Source: Pseudomonas sichuanensis (GTDB lineage: Bacteria > Pseudomonadota > Gammaproteobacteria > Pseudomonadales > Pseudomonadaceae). From it: 64,000 bases of DNA. Where the stretch lies: assembly GCF_003231305.1 (NCBI RefSeq), contig NZ_QKVM01000032.1:1-64000 (forward strand), in the 5' to 3' direction. The notes beneath the pieces were generated by a model. It was not told where the DNA came from. It did no database searches and saw only the letters and a program-made list of their open reading frames with translations. The position numbers and the translations under genes are program-made. Of this stretch, positions 25,722-34,292 are shown in pieces (position 1 is the first letter of the stretch; every line of letters starts with the position of its first letter).

Positions 25722-27842
25722 TCAGAACTTGTAGTTCACGCTGGCTTCGAGGGTACGCGGCGCGCCCGGGGTGGCCAGGTCGACAGAACCGTGGGCCGAG
25801 GCATAGTAGTCGCGGTCGAAGGCGTTCTTCAGGCGCAAGGCCGCATCCCAGTGCTGCACGCTGTACAGCAAGGCGGCGTCGAAGGTGGTGTAGGCAGGCA
25901 TCACCACCTTGTTATCCAGCGCGGTGTAGCGGTCGTCGACGTAGTTGGCGCCGGCGGCTACGCGCCACTCGGGGGTGAGGGTGCGCACCAGCCAGACGTT
26001 GGCGCTGTTGCGTGGCGTCAGGGTGGGCACCTGGCCTTCGTTGGCCACGCCGTTGGTCTTGCTGTTGGACTTGGTGATCTCGGCGTCCAGGTAGGCGTAG
26101 CCGGCATACACCTGCCATTTGTCGCTGAGCTGGCCGCTGAGGGTCGCCTCGAAGCCGTCGGTACGTTGTTCGCCGGCCAGGATGGTCAGGTTGGGGTTGG
26201 CCGGGTCGGCGGTCTTCATGTTGGTGCGTTCGAGGCGGAACACCGCCGCGGTCAGCGACAGGCGGCTGTCGAGCAGGTCCCACTTGGCGCCCACTTCATA
26301 GTTGGTGGTTTCTTCCGGTTCCAGGCCTGCGTTGCTCGGGGCGACCGCGAACACTTCGCCCGAAGGCTGGTAGCTGCGGCTGACCGACACGTAGTAGGAC
26401 TGGATCTGGTCAGGCTGGAACACCAGGCCTGCACGTGGGCTCCAGGTCTTGTCGGTGCGGTCGAGGTCGACGTTCTGCACCCGGGCGTCGTTGTACTCCT
26501 GGCCGAAGATGTCGTAGCGCACGCCCAGCAGGGCTTTCCACTGCGAGGTCAGCTCGATCAGGTCCTGCACGTAGAAACCGCTGGTCTGCTGGTAGTTGGT
26601 GCCGTCGGACGTCAGGTTGGCGGCGTGGTCCGGCACGCCCACCAACGCGTCGCGGTACACCGGCACGCGGGCCACGTTGTTCTGGCTGTAGACGCGCTGG
26701 TACTTGTCCTGGAAGCCGACTTCCACGCCGTACAGCAGGTTGTGCTGCATGCCGGCCAGTTGCGCCTGCTGCTTGAGCTCGGTCTGGTTGAACACACCGC
26801 TTTCGTCGCGCGCCACGTTGCCGCGGTTGAGCTTGACCAGCAGTTCGCCGTTGGGCGCGGTGACGAAGCGGGTCGGGCTGCTGTCGGCCAGGGTGTTGTT
26901 GCGGTCCAGGTCGTAGCGGTAGTAACGGCTGGTGTTGGTCAGGGTGAAGTCGTCGTTGATGCGGTAGTCGAGGCTGGCGGTGAACGAGAACACCTCGCTG
27001 CGGGCGTAGTCCTGCGAGGCGTTGCCCGAGCCGAAGCGCTTGTCGCGGTCGACGTTGGCCGGGCGGTTGCCCACCGCCGGGATACCGAAGTCGATCAGGC
27101 GCTTGTCGTACAGGTAGGTGGCGCCGAGGTTCAGCTCCAGGTCGTCGGACAGCTTGAACCAGGCCGACGGGGCGATGGCCTTGCGGTCGATGTAGCCGTC
27201 GTCGCGGAAGGTGTCGCTGTCTTCGAAGGCACCGGTGACGCGGTAGGCCTGGTTACCCTCGGGGGCGGCCCAGCCGCTGTCGAACTGGGTACGGCGTTTG
27301 CCCTCGGTGTCGAGGGTCATGCCCACTTCCTGCTTCGGCGCCAGGCCCGGTTTCTTGCTGATGCTGTTGATCAGGCCACCGGACGAGCCACGGCCGTAGA
27401 GCACGGCGGCAGGGCCCTTGATCACTTCGACGCGCTCGACGTTGGAGAGGTCGCGAAAGTACAGGGCATCGTCGCGAATGCCGTCGACGTACATGTCGCC
27501 GATGGCGCTGAAGCCGCGAATGGTCACCTGGTCGCGCTGGCCGTCGCCGTTCGACAGGCCGACGCCGGGCACGTTCTTGAGCACGTCTTCCATGGACTGG
27601 GCGCCCTGGTCCTTGATCACGCTTTCGGGCACCACGTTGACGGTTTGCGGGATATCGCGCAGCGGTGCGTCGATCTTCAGCGCGCTCTTGCTCTCGCTGG
27701 CCTTGTAGCTCTGCTGCTCGTAGGCGCTGGTCACCGAGGTGGCCGGCAGGGCCAGCGGGTCCTTGGTCTGCGCATGGACAGCAGGGATGACCAGCAGGCT
27801 CAGCATCGACAGGGATACCGGAGCAACCGACTTTTTCGCCAT
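25722..27842 (-). CDS. TonB-dependent siderophore receptor
   Basis: This 706-residue outer-membrane receptor has a signal peptide (cleavage likely after VHAQ), a plug domain (DAPLRDIPQTVNVVPESVIKDQGAQSMEDVLKNVPGV through VEVIKGPAAVLYGRGSSGGLINSISKKPG) and a C-terminal 22-strand barrel ending in the aromatic signature VNYKF. It lacks the N-terminal signalling domain of FpvA-type transducers, so it is a simple importer. Similarity is to the catecholate/hydroxamate group (Fiu, FhuE, BfrD). A Fur-box-like sequence lies 30-48 bases upstream of the ATG. Confidence 0.92.
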   Translation of the reverse strand: MAKKSVAPVSLSMLSLLVIPAVHAQTKDPLALPATSVTSAYEQQSYKASESKSALKIDAPLRDIPQTVNVVPESVIKDQGAQSMEDVLKNVPGVGLSNGDGQRDQVTIRGFSAIGDMYVDGIRDDALYFRDLSNVERVEVIKGPAAVLYGRGSSGGLINSISKKPGLAPKQEVGMTLDTEGKRRTQFDSGWAAPEGNQAYRVTGAFEDSDTFRDDGYIDRKAIAPSAWFKLSDDLELNLGATYLYDKRLIDFGIPAVGNRPANVDRDKRFGSGNASQDYARSEVFSFTASLDYRINDDFTLTNTSRYYRYDLDRNNTLADSSPTRFVTAPNGELLVKLNRGNVARDESGVFNQTELKQQAQLAGMQHNLLYGVEVGFQDKYQRVYSQNNVARVPVYRDALVGVPDHAANLTSDGTNYQQTSGFYVQDLIELTSQWKALLGVRYDIFGQEYNDARVQNVDLDRTDKTWSPRAGLVFQPDQIQSYYVSVSRSYQPSGEVFAVAPSNAGLEPEETTNYEVGAKWDLLDSRLSLTAAVFRLERTNMKTADPANPNLTILAGEQRTDGFEATLSGQLSDKWQVYAGYAYLDAEITKSNSKTNGVANEGQVPTLTPRNSANVWLVRTLTPEWRVAAGANYVDDRYTALDNKVVMPAYTTFDAALLYSVQHWDAALRLKNAFDRDYYASAHGSVDLATPGAPRTLEASVNYKF

Positions 27843-27871
27843 GGTAATACGACTCGTTGTTGTTTGAGGTG

Positions 27872-27890
27872 GCGAATGGTAATGGTTCGC
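27872..27890. promoter_or_regulatory. Possible Fur box before TonB receptor
   Basis: The 19-base sequence GCGAATGGTAATGGTTCGC agrees with the classical Fur consensus at 12 of 19 positions and has GCGAA/TTCGC ends. It lies 30 bases from the receptor start, where a Fur site would be expected. Confidence 0.4.
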
Positions 27891-28009
27891 AAATGTAAAG
27901 CAAGTGTAAAGATGAAATATTCGGAAAAATATTTATGTTGTGGGGTGGATATCCGTTTGGGTGTGTTTTTTGTCGCGATGGGGGGGCCGGGCTCTCATCG
28001 GATTTGGGT

Positions 28010-28380
28010 AATCAGGGTTGGGTAATGGCCACTAGGTGCATGGCGGGATACTGGGTGAGGGCCACCAGGTGCCTGCCGGTGTTTTTGCAGCGCCTATGAG
28101 ATCGAGCGCCGCCCGCGCGGCGCTTCGCGGGTAAACCCGCTCCCACAGTTTGTTTCGGGCCAATTATTTCTGTGAAAGCACCGGCGCCTGCCTTGGTGCA
28201 TGCCTTGAGTCATGTGGGGCGGCGGCAACGCCCACGCTGAAACTGCGTCATACCAACAAGGCGGACCAGGTAAAGGCACAGGAGAGACTGGCCCGAAACA
28301 AACTGTGGGAGCGGGTTTACCCGCGAAGCGCCGCGCGGGCGGCGCTCGATCTCATAGGCGCTGCAAGACTGTCGCCCTGC
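28010..28380. repeat. Composite REP repeat, copy 2 (large inverted repeat)
   Basis: The 587-base gap between the TonB receptor and DUF1275 genes holds a large composite repeat. The left arm has the ACCTGGTGGCC-type units (28015-28080) and a REP at about 28100-28148, then GTTTGTTTCGGGCC. The right arm repeats these inverted: GGCCCGAAACAAAC (28290-28303), a REP at 28304-28353 and ACCTGGAGGCCCACATACGATCCC. The loop contains a leader-like segment matching the one at 7.9 kb. Apart from the possible Fur box near 27872-27890, no gene or other site is evident in this gap. Confidence 0.75.
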
Positions 28381-28429
28381 ACCTGGAGGCCCACATACGA
28401 TCCCAAGGCATGCCACCCCAGCTACCCCC

Positions 28430-29131
28430 TCAACGCGGCATGTACCCCAACTGCCACGCCCTCGGAATAAACCGGCTCACCAAGGCCAGCACGCAGGCCA
28501 GGCCACAGCTTGCAAACAACGCCATTAACCCCAGCCGCTGCTCCAGCCAGGCGCCGATGGCCGCGCCCAGCAGCATCCCGCTCCAGGGCACCAACTGCAC
28601 CCGCCAGCCATGCCGCCGCTCCCCCAGCAACCAGCGCCCCAGCCCGCGGCCGAACCGCGAAAGCGCGCCGGTGACGTAGGTCAGGCCGATCGGCAGGCCA
28701 TTCACCTGTTCGACCACGGCATTGAGCATGCCCATGGCCAGGATCGCCGCGACCAGCGCCGGGAAGCTCGTGGCCAGCGGCCAGGCGGCGGCAAAGGCAA
28801 GCAGGCCGGCGACCACCAGCAACAAGGGTGAGGCTCGCCGACGAAAGTGCCGGGCCAGCAGCACCCCCAGGGCATTGCCCAGCACGAAACTGAAGATCGC
28901 CAAGGCCAGGCGCAGCACCAACGCCAGGTCGGCCTGGCTGATGGCCACCGCCAGGCGCGTGGTATTGCCGCTCATGAACGAAACGAAATCACCCAGCGCC
29001 AGCAGGCCGATGGCGTCGGTCATGCCCGCCAGCACCGACAGCCCGGCCACCAGCCCCAGGCCGACGCGGCCGCGCAGCACCTGCAGCCTGGCGCGGCGGG
29101 CACTGTGCAGGGAAGAGGCGGTGGGCAGCAT
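28430..29131 (-). CDS. DUF1275 (YoaK-family) membrane protein
   Basis: This 233-residue protein has about six hydrophobic segments and the DUF1275 pattern, with AGMTDAIGLLALGDFVSFMSGNTTRLAVAI near the N terminus and LPIGLTYVTGALSRFGRGLGRWLLG in the middle. The family is of unknown function, possibly transport. The ATG at 29131 has GGAG about ten bases upstream; the frame stays open for 300 more codons but overlaps an opposite-strand gene and is not coding there. Confidence 0.85.
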   Translation of the reverse strand: MLPTASSLHSARRARLQVLRGRVGLGLVAGLSVLAGMTDAIGLLALGDFVSFMSGNTTRLAVAISQADLALVLRLALAIFSFVLGNALGVLLARHFRRRASPLLLVVAGLLAFAAAWPLATSFPALVAAILAMGMLNAVVEQVNGLPIGLTYVTGALSRFGRGLGRWLLGERRHGWRVQLVPWSGMLLGAAIGAWLEQRLGLMALFASCGLACVLALVSRFIPRAWQLGYMPR

Positions 29132-29214
29132 GAGGGTATGTCTCCGGCAGTGGGGCCCCGATTTTATACCGGCGCCAAGGCCTTGCGCATGGGCACGCAG
29201 GGGAGTTCCAGGCC

Positions 29215-29320
29215 GCTCGATTTCATAGGCGCTGGAAAACACCGGCAGGCACCTGGTGGCCCTCACCCAATTTCCCGCCATGCGCCTGGTCGCCCTCAAA
29301 CGATCCCAAGGCAGGCACGG
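29215..29320. repeat. Composite repeat, partial copy 3
   Basis: This segment repeats CGATTTCATAGGCGCTG, then GGCACCTGGTGGCCCTCACC and ACGATCCCAAGGCAGGC, all shared with the composite repeats at 7.9-8.2 and 28.0-28.4 kb, but without a full REP palindrome. It fills most of the 324-base gap before the hydrolase gene. Confidence 0.6.
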
Positions 29321-29455
29321 CTGTAGACGATACGCGGTAATTGCAATGGCACCCAGGCAAACAACGCAGTGGGCCGGCGCAATCAGTCGCTGCTGGCGAT
29401 CCCCGGGCTGCAGGCCCATGCTGCGGGCTCCCCATGGCTGGCCGCGAGGCATGCG

Positions 29456-30193
29456 ATGCAAAAAAATACGCCGGTGGTCCTGGTCAACGGCCTGATTGGC
29501 TGTCTGGATCATCCCGCACTTCACGACACCCTGCCTACCCAGGTGATCGCCCCCGACCTGCTCGGCTATGGCACGTTGCAGGACACCGCGCCGAAACTGA
29601 TCGATATTGCCGGCCAGGTCGAGCACCTGCACCGCCAGTTGCAGGCGCGCAACGTGGCGCGGGCACACCTGGTCGGGCATTCGGTGGGCGGGGTGGTGGC
29701 GCTGATGTTCGCTCACCGCTACCCGCAGCAGGTGGCCAGCGTGACCAGTGTCGAAGGCAACTTCACCTTGAACGATGCGTTCTGGTCGGCAGCGGTGGCG
29801 CGCATGGACCGCGAAGCGGTCGAAGAGCTGCTGGCAAGCTATCGGGCTGATCCCGGCACGTGGCTGGCGCGGGCCGGGGTCGGGCCCGATGCGCGGCGGC
29901 TGGCCCTGGCACAGCGCTGGCTGGCCCACCAGCCGGCAGCCACGTTGCAGGCCATGGCCGCTTCGGTGGTCGCGGTCACTGGCGCGGCCCGCTACCCGCA
30001 GCAGTTGCAGGCGGTGTTTGCGGCAACGCCGGTGCACCTGGTGGCCGGCGAGCACTCACGCGCCGGCTGGGATGTGCCCCACTGGGCCGAGCGGGCGGCG
30101 GCAAGCTTTACCGAGCTTGCGGGGGTGGGCCACCTGATGATGCTCGAAGACCCGCAAGGCTTTGCCAGTGCCATCGCCCGCCTGATCGGCTGA
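29456..30193 (+). CDS. Alpha/beta hydrolase
   Basis: This 245-residue protein has the alpha/beta-hydrolase fold with nucleophile elbow GHSVGGVVALMFAHRYP (catalytic Ser near residue 72), an early VVLVNGLIGCLDHPAL and a C-terminal GVGHLMMLEDPQGF carrying the catalytic His. The ATG at 29456 follows GAGG; an open frame extends 29 codons upstream without a ribosome site. Substrate is unknown. It meets the RibD-like gene tail to tail. Confidence 0.82.
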   Translation: MQKNTPVVLVNGLIGCLDHPALHDTLPTQVIAPDLLGYGTLQDTAPKLIDIAGQVEHLHRQLQARNVARAHLVGHSVGGVVALMFAHRYPQQVASVTSVEGNFTLNDAFWSAAVARMDREAVEELLASYRADPGTWLARAGVGPDARRLALAQRWLAHQPAATLQAMAASVVAVTGAARYPQQLQAVFAATPVHLVAGEHSRAGWDVPHWAERAAASFTELAGVGHLMMLEDPQGFASAIARLIG

Positions 30194-30202
30194 CGATCAC
30201 CC

Positions 30203-30817
30203 TCAGAACGAGCCGGTGAGGACTTCGCCACTGCGCAGGTAATGGGCGAGCAGCACGCCTTTGGGGGTGGTGGCTGATTCCACCAGTTCGAAAGCGGCGG
30301 CTTGCGCGTCATCACCGAACAGCCGCTTGCCACGGCCTAGCAGCAGGGGGTGGATCAGCAGCCTCAGCTCATCCACCAGGCCTGCAGCCAGTAGCTGGCG
30401 CACCAGTTCGCCGCTGCCCTGGGTCAGGAGTACGTCGCCGTCCTGCTGCTTGAGCGCGCGAACCGCGCCGGTCACATCCGGGCCCAAGCCATGGCTGTTG
30501 TGCCAGTGGAGTGAGCCGGGATGGTGGGTGGCAACGTGCTTGGGCACGCGATTGAACAGGTCGGCCAGCGAGCGATCGCCTGGTTGATGCTCAGCGTGCG
30601 GCCAGTACCCGGCGAAGATGTCGTAGGTGCGCCGTCCCAATAGCAGCTCGAACGGCTGGCTGAACAGCGTCTGCATGGCCTGGCCGAAGGCTTCGTCGGC
30701 CAGCGGCGGGATCCAGCCTCCGTGGGTGAAGCCGCCGCTGGTGTCTTCCTGCGGGCCGCCGGGGGCCTGCATGACGCCGTCGAGGGTGATGAAGGCGGCG
30801 ACGATCAGTTTGCGCAT
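30203..30817 (-). CDS. Dihydrofolate reductase/RibD C-terminal family protein
   Basis: This 204-residue protein has the RibD_C/DHFR-like pattern (MRKLIVAAFITLDGVMQAPGG, LLLGRRTYDIFAGYW, and LLTQGSGELVRQLLAAGLVDELRLLIHPLLLGRGKRLF). Such YyaP/YwjB-like proteins are presumed NADPH-dependent reductases of unknown substrate. The gene is monocistronic, with a REP-like hairpin upstream. Confidence 0.87.
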   Translation of the reverse strand: MRKLIVAAFITLDGVMQAPGGPQEDTSGGFTHGGWIPPLADEAFGQAMQTLFSQPFELLLGRRTYDIFAGYWPHAEHQPGDRSLADLFNRVPKHVATHHPGSLHWHNSHGLGPDVTGAVRALKQQDGDVLLTQGSGELVRQLLAAGLVDELRLLIHPLLLGRGKRLFGDDAQAAAFELVESATTPKGVLLAHYLRSGEVLTGSF

Positions 30818-30914
30818 GGGGTGTTCCTCTTCAGGTTGCTGTTCGAGGGGTAGTCGAACGGGGCAGGCTGAAATCGACAGGAACGATAGAGCATGGGCAA
30901 CGCGTCGGCAGGTT

Positions 30915-30938
30915 CAATCGCCGGCAAGCCGGCGATTG
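30915..30938. repeat. REP-like hairpin
   Basis: Perfect 11-base arms CAATCGCCGGC and GCCGGCGATTG enclose AA. It lies between the nhaB stop and the RibD-like gene and may help end the nhaB transcript, although there is no T tract. Confidence 0.6.
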
Positions 30939-30960
30939 CGGTGGTGTGGGCGGCCCTGGT

Positions 30961-32463
30961 CTACAACCAGTACGTCACCGCCCACCAGCCCAGCCCACCC
31001 ATGACCACGGTGTAGGGCAGCGCCATGCACACCATGCGCCCGTAGGACAGGCGAATCAGCGGCGCGATCGCTGAAGTCAGCAGGAACAGGAACGCCGCCT
31101 GCCCGTTGGGCGTCGCCACGCTGGGCAGGTTGGTGCCGGTGTTGATCGCCACTGCCAGGGTCTCGAAGTGCTCGCGGCTCATGGCGCCGCTGACGAACGC
31201 CTGCTTGACCTCGGTGATGTAGATGGTGGCGACGAACACGTTGTCGCTGATGGCCGAGAGCAGGCCGTTGGCCAGGTACAGCATGCCCGGCTGCTGCTCG
31301 GTCGGCAGCGCCAGCACCCAGGCGATCAGCGGGCTGAACAGCTGCTGCTGGTGGATCACCGCCACCACCGCGAAGAACACCACCAGCAGCGCGGTGAACG
31401 GCATGGCGTCCTGGAACGCGCGGCCCAGGCGGTGCTCGTCGGTGATGCCGGTGAACGCAGTGATCAGCACGATCACCAGCAGGCCGATCAGCCCCACCTC
31501 GGCGATGTGCAGGCCCAGGCAGACGATCAGGATCAGCGCCGCCAGCCCCTGCACCACCAGGGCGATGCGTTGCGCCGGAGTGCGTGCGGCGTCGTCTTCG
31601 GCGGCGTAGGCGGCCAGTACCTGGCGCACGCGCTCAGGCATCAGCGTGCCGTAGCCGAACAGGCGTAGCTTCTCCAACAGCACGCAGGTGACCAGGCCTG
31701 CGGCCAGTACCGGCATCGACACCGGCGCGACCTTGAAGAAGAAGTCGGCGAAGTGCCAACCCATCTCATGGCCGATCAGCAGGTTCTGCGGCTCGCCCAC
31801 CAGGGTGCACACGCCGCCCAGCGCGGTGCCCACCGCGCCATGCATCAGCAGGCTGCGCAGAAAGGCGCGGAACTGGTCGAGGTCGTCGCGGTGCAGCTGT
31901 TCGACCTGGTGGTCGCTGTCCAGTGCCGACTCCTCGCGGGGGTTGGTGCCGGAGGCGACCCGGTGATAGACCGCATAGAAACCCACGGCGGCACTGATGA
32001 TCACCGCAGTCACCGTCAGCGCGTCGAGGAACGCCGAGAGGAACGCCGACAGCACGCAGAACAGCAGGGCCAGCACGGCCTTGCTGCGCACCCCCAGCAG
32101 GATCCTGGAGAACAGGTACAGCAGCAGCTCTTTCATGAAGTGGATGCCGGCGACCATGAACATCAGCAGCAGGATCACCGGAAAGTTGTGCTGCAGCTCT
32201 TCATACAGCGCTTCGGGCGTGGCCATGCGCAGCAGCAGCGCTTCGACCAGCAGCAGGCCACCGGGCATCAGCGGGTAGCACTTGAGCGCCATGCCCAGGG
32301 TGAAAATGAACTGCAACACCAGCGCCCACCCCGTGACCACCGGGCCGAGGGTTGCCAGCAGCAGCGGGTTGAGCAGCAGGAACAGGCAGATGACCGCCTT
32401 GTACCAGCGCGGCGACTGGCCCAGGAAGCCGTGGGCGAAGGCGCTGGGTAGGGATTGCGACAT
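30961..32463 (-). CDS. nhaB: Na+/H+ antiporter NhaB
   Basis: This 500-residue inner-membrane antiporter, the usual NhaB length, has about twelve hydrophobic segments. Family stretches are GHEMGWHFADFFFKVAPVSMPVL, SAISDNVFVATIYITEVKQAFVSG and AINTGTNLPSVATPNGQAAFLFLLTS. It exports sodium in exchange for protons and helps control Na+ and pH. The ATG at 32463 gives the canonical length; the frame stays open upstream but is antisense to the crotonase gene. It is divergent from that gene across 150 bases. Confidence 0.94.
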   Translation of the reverse strand: MSQSLPSAFAHGFLGQSPRWYKAVICLFLLLNPLLLATLGPVVTGWALVLQFIFTLGMALKCYPLMPGGLLLVEALLLRMATPEALYEELQHNFPVILLLMFMVAGIHFMKELLLYLFSRILLGVRSKAVLALLFCVLSAFLSAFLDALTVTAVIISAAVGFYAVYHRVASGTNPREESALDSDHQVEQLHRDDLDQFRAFLRSLLMHGAVGTALGGVCTLVGEPQNLLIGHEMGWHFADFFFKVAPVSMPVLAAGLVTCVLLEKLRLFGYGTLMPERVRQVLAAYAAEDDAARTPAQRIALVVQGLAALILIVCLGLHIAEVGLIGLLVIVLITAFTGITDEHRLGRAFQDAMPFTALLVVFFAVVAVIHQQQLFSPLIAWVLALPTEQQPGMLYLANGLLSAISDNVFVATIYITEVKQAFVSGAMSREHFETLAVAINTGTNLPSVATPNGQAAFLFLLTSAIAPLIRLSYGRMVCMALPYTVVMGGLGWWAVTYWL

Positions 32464-32613
32464 GAATTTGTATCCTTTTGATTCAGCAGTGGCGCACGGT
32501 GCCGGATCGGGCCTCAGGGTGCAAGGCGTGCAGTCCCGCTTTTGGCACATGTGCGGCCTTGTGGGTGCGCTAAGATCCTGCGCGTGAACCCTTTCCCCAC
32601 AGGAGTGCCGTCC

Positions 32614-33426
32614 GTGACCGAATACACCGCATTCAAGGTTGAACTGACCGACAACATCGCCCACGTGCAGATCAACCGCCCGGAAAAGATCAACGCGATG
32701 AACGCGGCGTTCTGGGAGGAAATCGTCGACATCTTCCAGTGGATCGACGACACCGACGCGGTGCGCGCCGTGGTGATCAGCGGCGCCGGCAAGCATTTCT
32801 CCTCGGGCATCGACCTGATGATGCTGGCCTCGCTGGCCGGCCAGCTGGGCAAGGACGTCGGCCGCAACGCCCGCCTGCTGCGCCGCACCATCCTGCGCCT
32901 GCAAAGCTCGTTCAACGCCGTGGACAACTGCCGCAAGCCGGTGCTGGCGGCGATCCAGGGTTACTGCATCGGTGGCGCCATCGACCTGGTCTCGGCCTGC
33001 GACATGCGCTACTGCGCCAGCGACGCACAGTTCTCGATCAAGGAAATCGACATGGGCATGGCCGCCGATGTCGGCACCCTGCAACGTTTGCCGCGTATCA
33101 TCGGCGACGGCATCATGCGCGAGCTGGCCTTTACCGGGCGCATGGTCGATGCCGAAGAGGCGCTGCGTATCGGCCTGGTCAACCGGGTTTATGCCGACCA
33201 CGCGGCATTGCTCGACGGAGTCTTTGCCATTGCCCGCGAGATTGCCGCAAAATCGCCGATCGCGGTGGCCGGCACCAAGGAGCTGATCAGCTACATGCGT
33301 GACCATCGCGTCGACGATGGCCTGGAGTACATTGCCACCTGGAACGCCGCCATGTTGCAGTCCGAAGACCTGCGCGTGGCGGTGGCCGCCCACATGAGCA
33401 AACAGCAACCGACGTTCGCCGACTGA
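32614..33426 (+). CDS. Crotonase, dienoyl-CoA isomerase (ECH1)-like
   Basis: This 270-residue crotonase has the oxyanion-hole segments GKHFSSGIDLMML near residue 65 and QGYCIGGAIDLVSACDMRY near residue 115. The stretch SIKEIDMGMAADVGTLQRLPRIIG strongly resembles mammalian ECH1, in which the Glu and Asp of VKEVDVGLAADVGTLQ are catalytic in delta3,5-delta2,4-dienoyl-CoA isomerisation. It probably helps beta-oxidise unsaturated fatty acids with odd-numbered double bonds. I chose the GTG at 32614 because AGGAG lies eight bases upstream. Confidence 0.88.
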   Translation: MTEYTAFKVELTDNIAHVQINRPEKINAMNAAFWEEIVDIFQWIDDTDAVRAVVISGAGKHFSSGIDLMMLASLAGQLGKDVGRNARLLRRTILRLQSSFNAVDNCRKPVLAAIQGYCIGGAIDLVSACDMRYCASDAQFSIKEIDMGMAADVGTLQRLPRIIGDGIMRELAFTGRMVDAEEALRIGLVNRVYADHAALLDGVFAIAREIAAKSPIAVAGTKELISYMRDHRVDDGLEYIATWNAAMLQSEDLRVAVAAHMSKQQPTFAD

Positions 33427-33460
33427 CCCCGTTGGCGGGCGCCTTCAAGGGACCGCAACG

Positions 33461-34292
33461 ATGTCAGCACGCTGGACAACCGCAGTACTCGACCCGCAGA
33501 TCACCGGGGGGCTGGCCGTCGCCCGCAGCCCGGAAGGGTTCCTGGTGGACGCCAACGGCGCGCTGTTCCCCCGCGACTGGCTCAAGCGTCAGGCACTGGA
33601 CGTGCTGTGCGAGCACGGCATCGGCCACTTCGACGGCCAGCCGGTGTTCCTGCTCGAACTGCGCAGCGCCGGCGAGGTGCCGGGCTGCACCTGGCAGGGC
33701 CTGCGCCGGTTCATGCTCGAAGGCGACTTCGACACCTACAAGGTGCTGGGTTACGCCGCGCAGATCGGCACCTGGGCCCGCGAACACCGTTTCTGCGGCA
33801 GTTGCGGCCAGGCGATGGCGCAGATCCACTGGGAGCGAGCGATGTACTGCCAGCCTTGCGACCTGCGCAGCTACCCGCGCATTTCACCGAGCATGATCGT
33901 GCTGGTCACCCGTGGCGACGAGGTGCTGCTGGCGCGTTCGCCGCGTTATCGTGACGGGCGTCTACAGCACCCTGGCCGGTTTTGCCGAGCCGGGCGAGTC
34001 GGCCGAGGACTGTCTGGTGCGCGAGGTGCGCGAAGAGGTGGCGGTGGAGGTGAAGAACATCCAGTACGTCGGCAGCCAGTGCTGGCCGTTCCCGCACTCG
34101 ATGATGCTGGGCTTCCATGCCGAGTACGCCGGTGGCGAGATCGTCATGCAGCCGGACGAGATCGAGGATGCGCAGTGGTTCAGCGTGCATGACTTGCCGC
34201 CGCTGCCGGCCGGGCGTTCCATCGCCCGCTACCTGATCGACTTGTATGTGGCGCGGCGCTTAGGCCTGGCCGAACCAGTGCTGCCACGCTAG
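33461..34292 (+). pseudogene. nudC: NAD+ diphosphatase NudC, frameshifted
   Basis: The frame from 33461 encodes the NudC N-terminal region and the four-cysteine zinc site (FCGSCG, then YCQPCDLRSYPRISPSMIVLV). It then loses homology after ARSPRY near 33949. The frame one base over continues perfectly with VTGVYSTLAGFAEPGESAEDCL and the Nudix box REVREEV, ending at 34292. One extra base between 33944 and 33950 explains this; removing the A at 33948 would restore ARSPRFVTGVYSTL. NudC splits NAD+ and removes NAD caps from RNA. Either the gene is broken or the base is a sequencing or assembly error. Its 3' end overlaps the opposite TSUP gene by 33 bases. Confidence 0.85.

Noticed and set aside
25230..28025. 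931-codon open frame on the plus strand
   Set aside because: It is antisense to the TonB receptor, which has a signal peptide, plug domain and barrel end; the plus-strand product is a low-complexity Val/Gly/His shadow.
29132..30055. N-terminal extension of the DUF1275 gene
   Set aside because: The extra 300 codons are antisense to the alpha/beta hydrolase gene and cross a repeat; the ATG at 29131 begins a normal family member.
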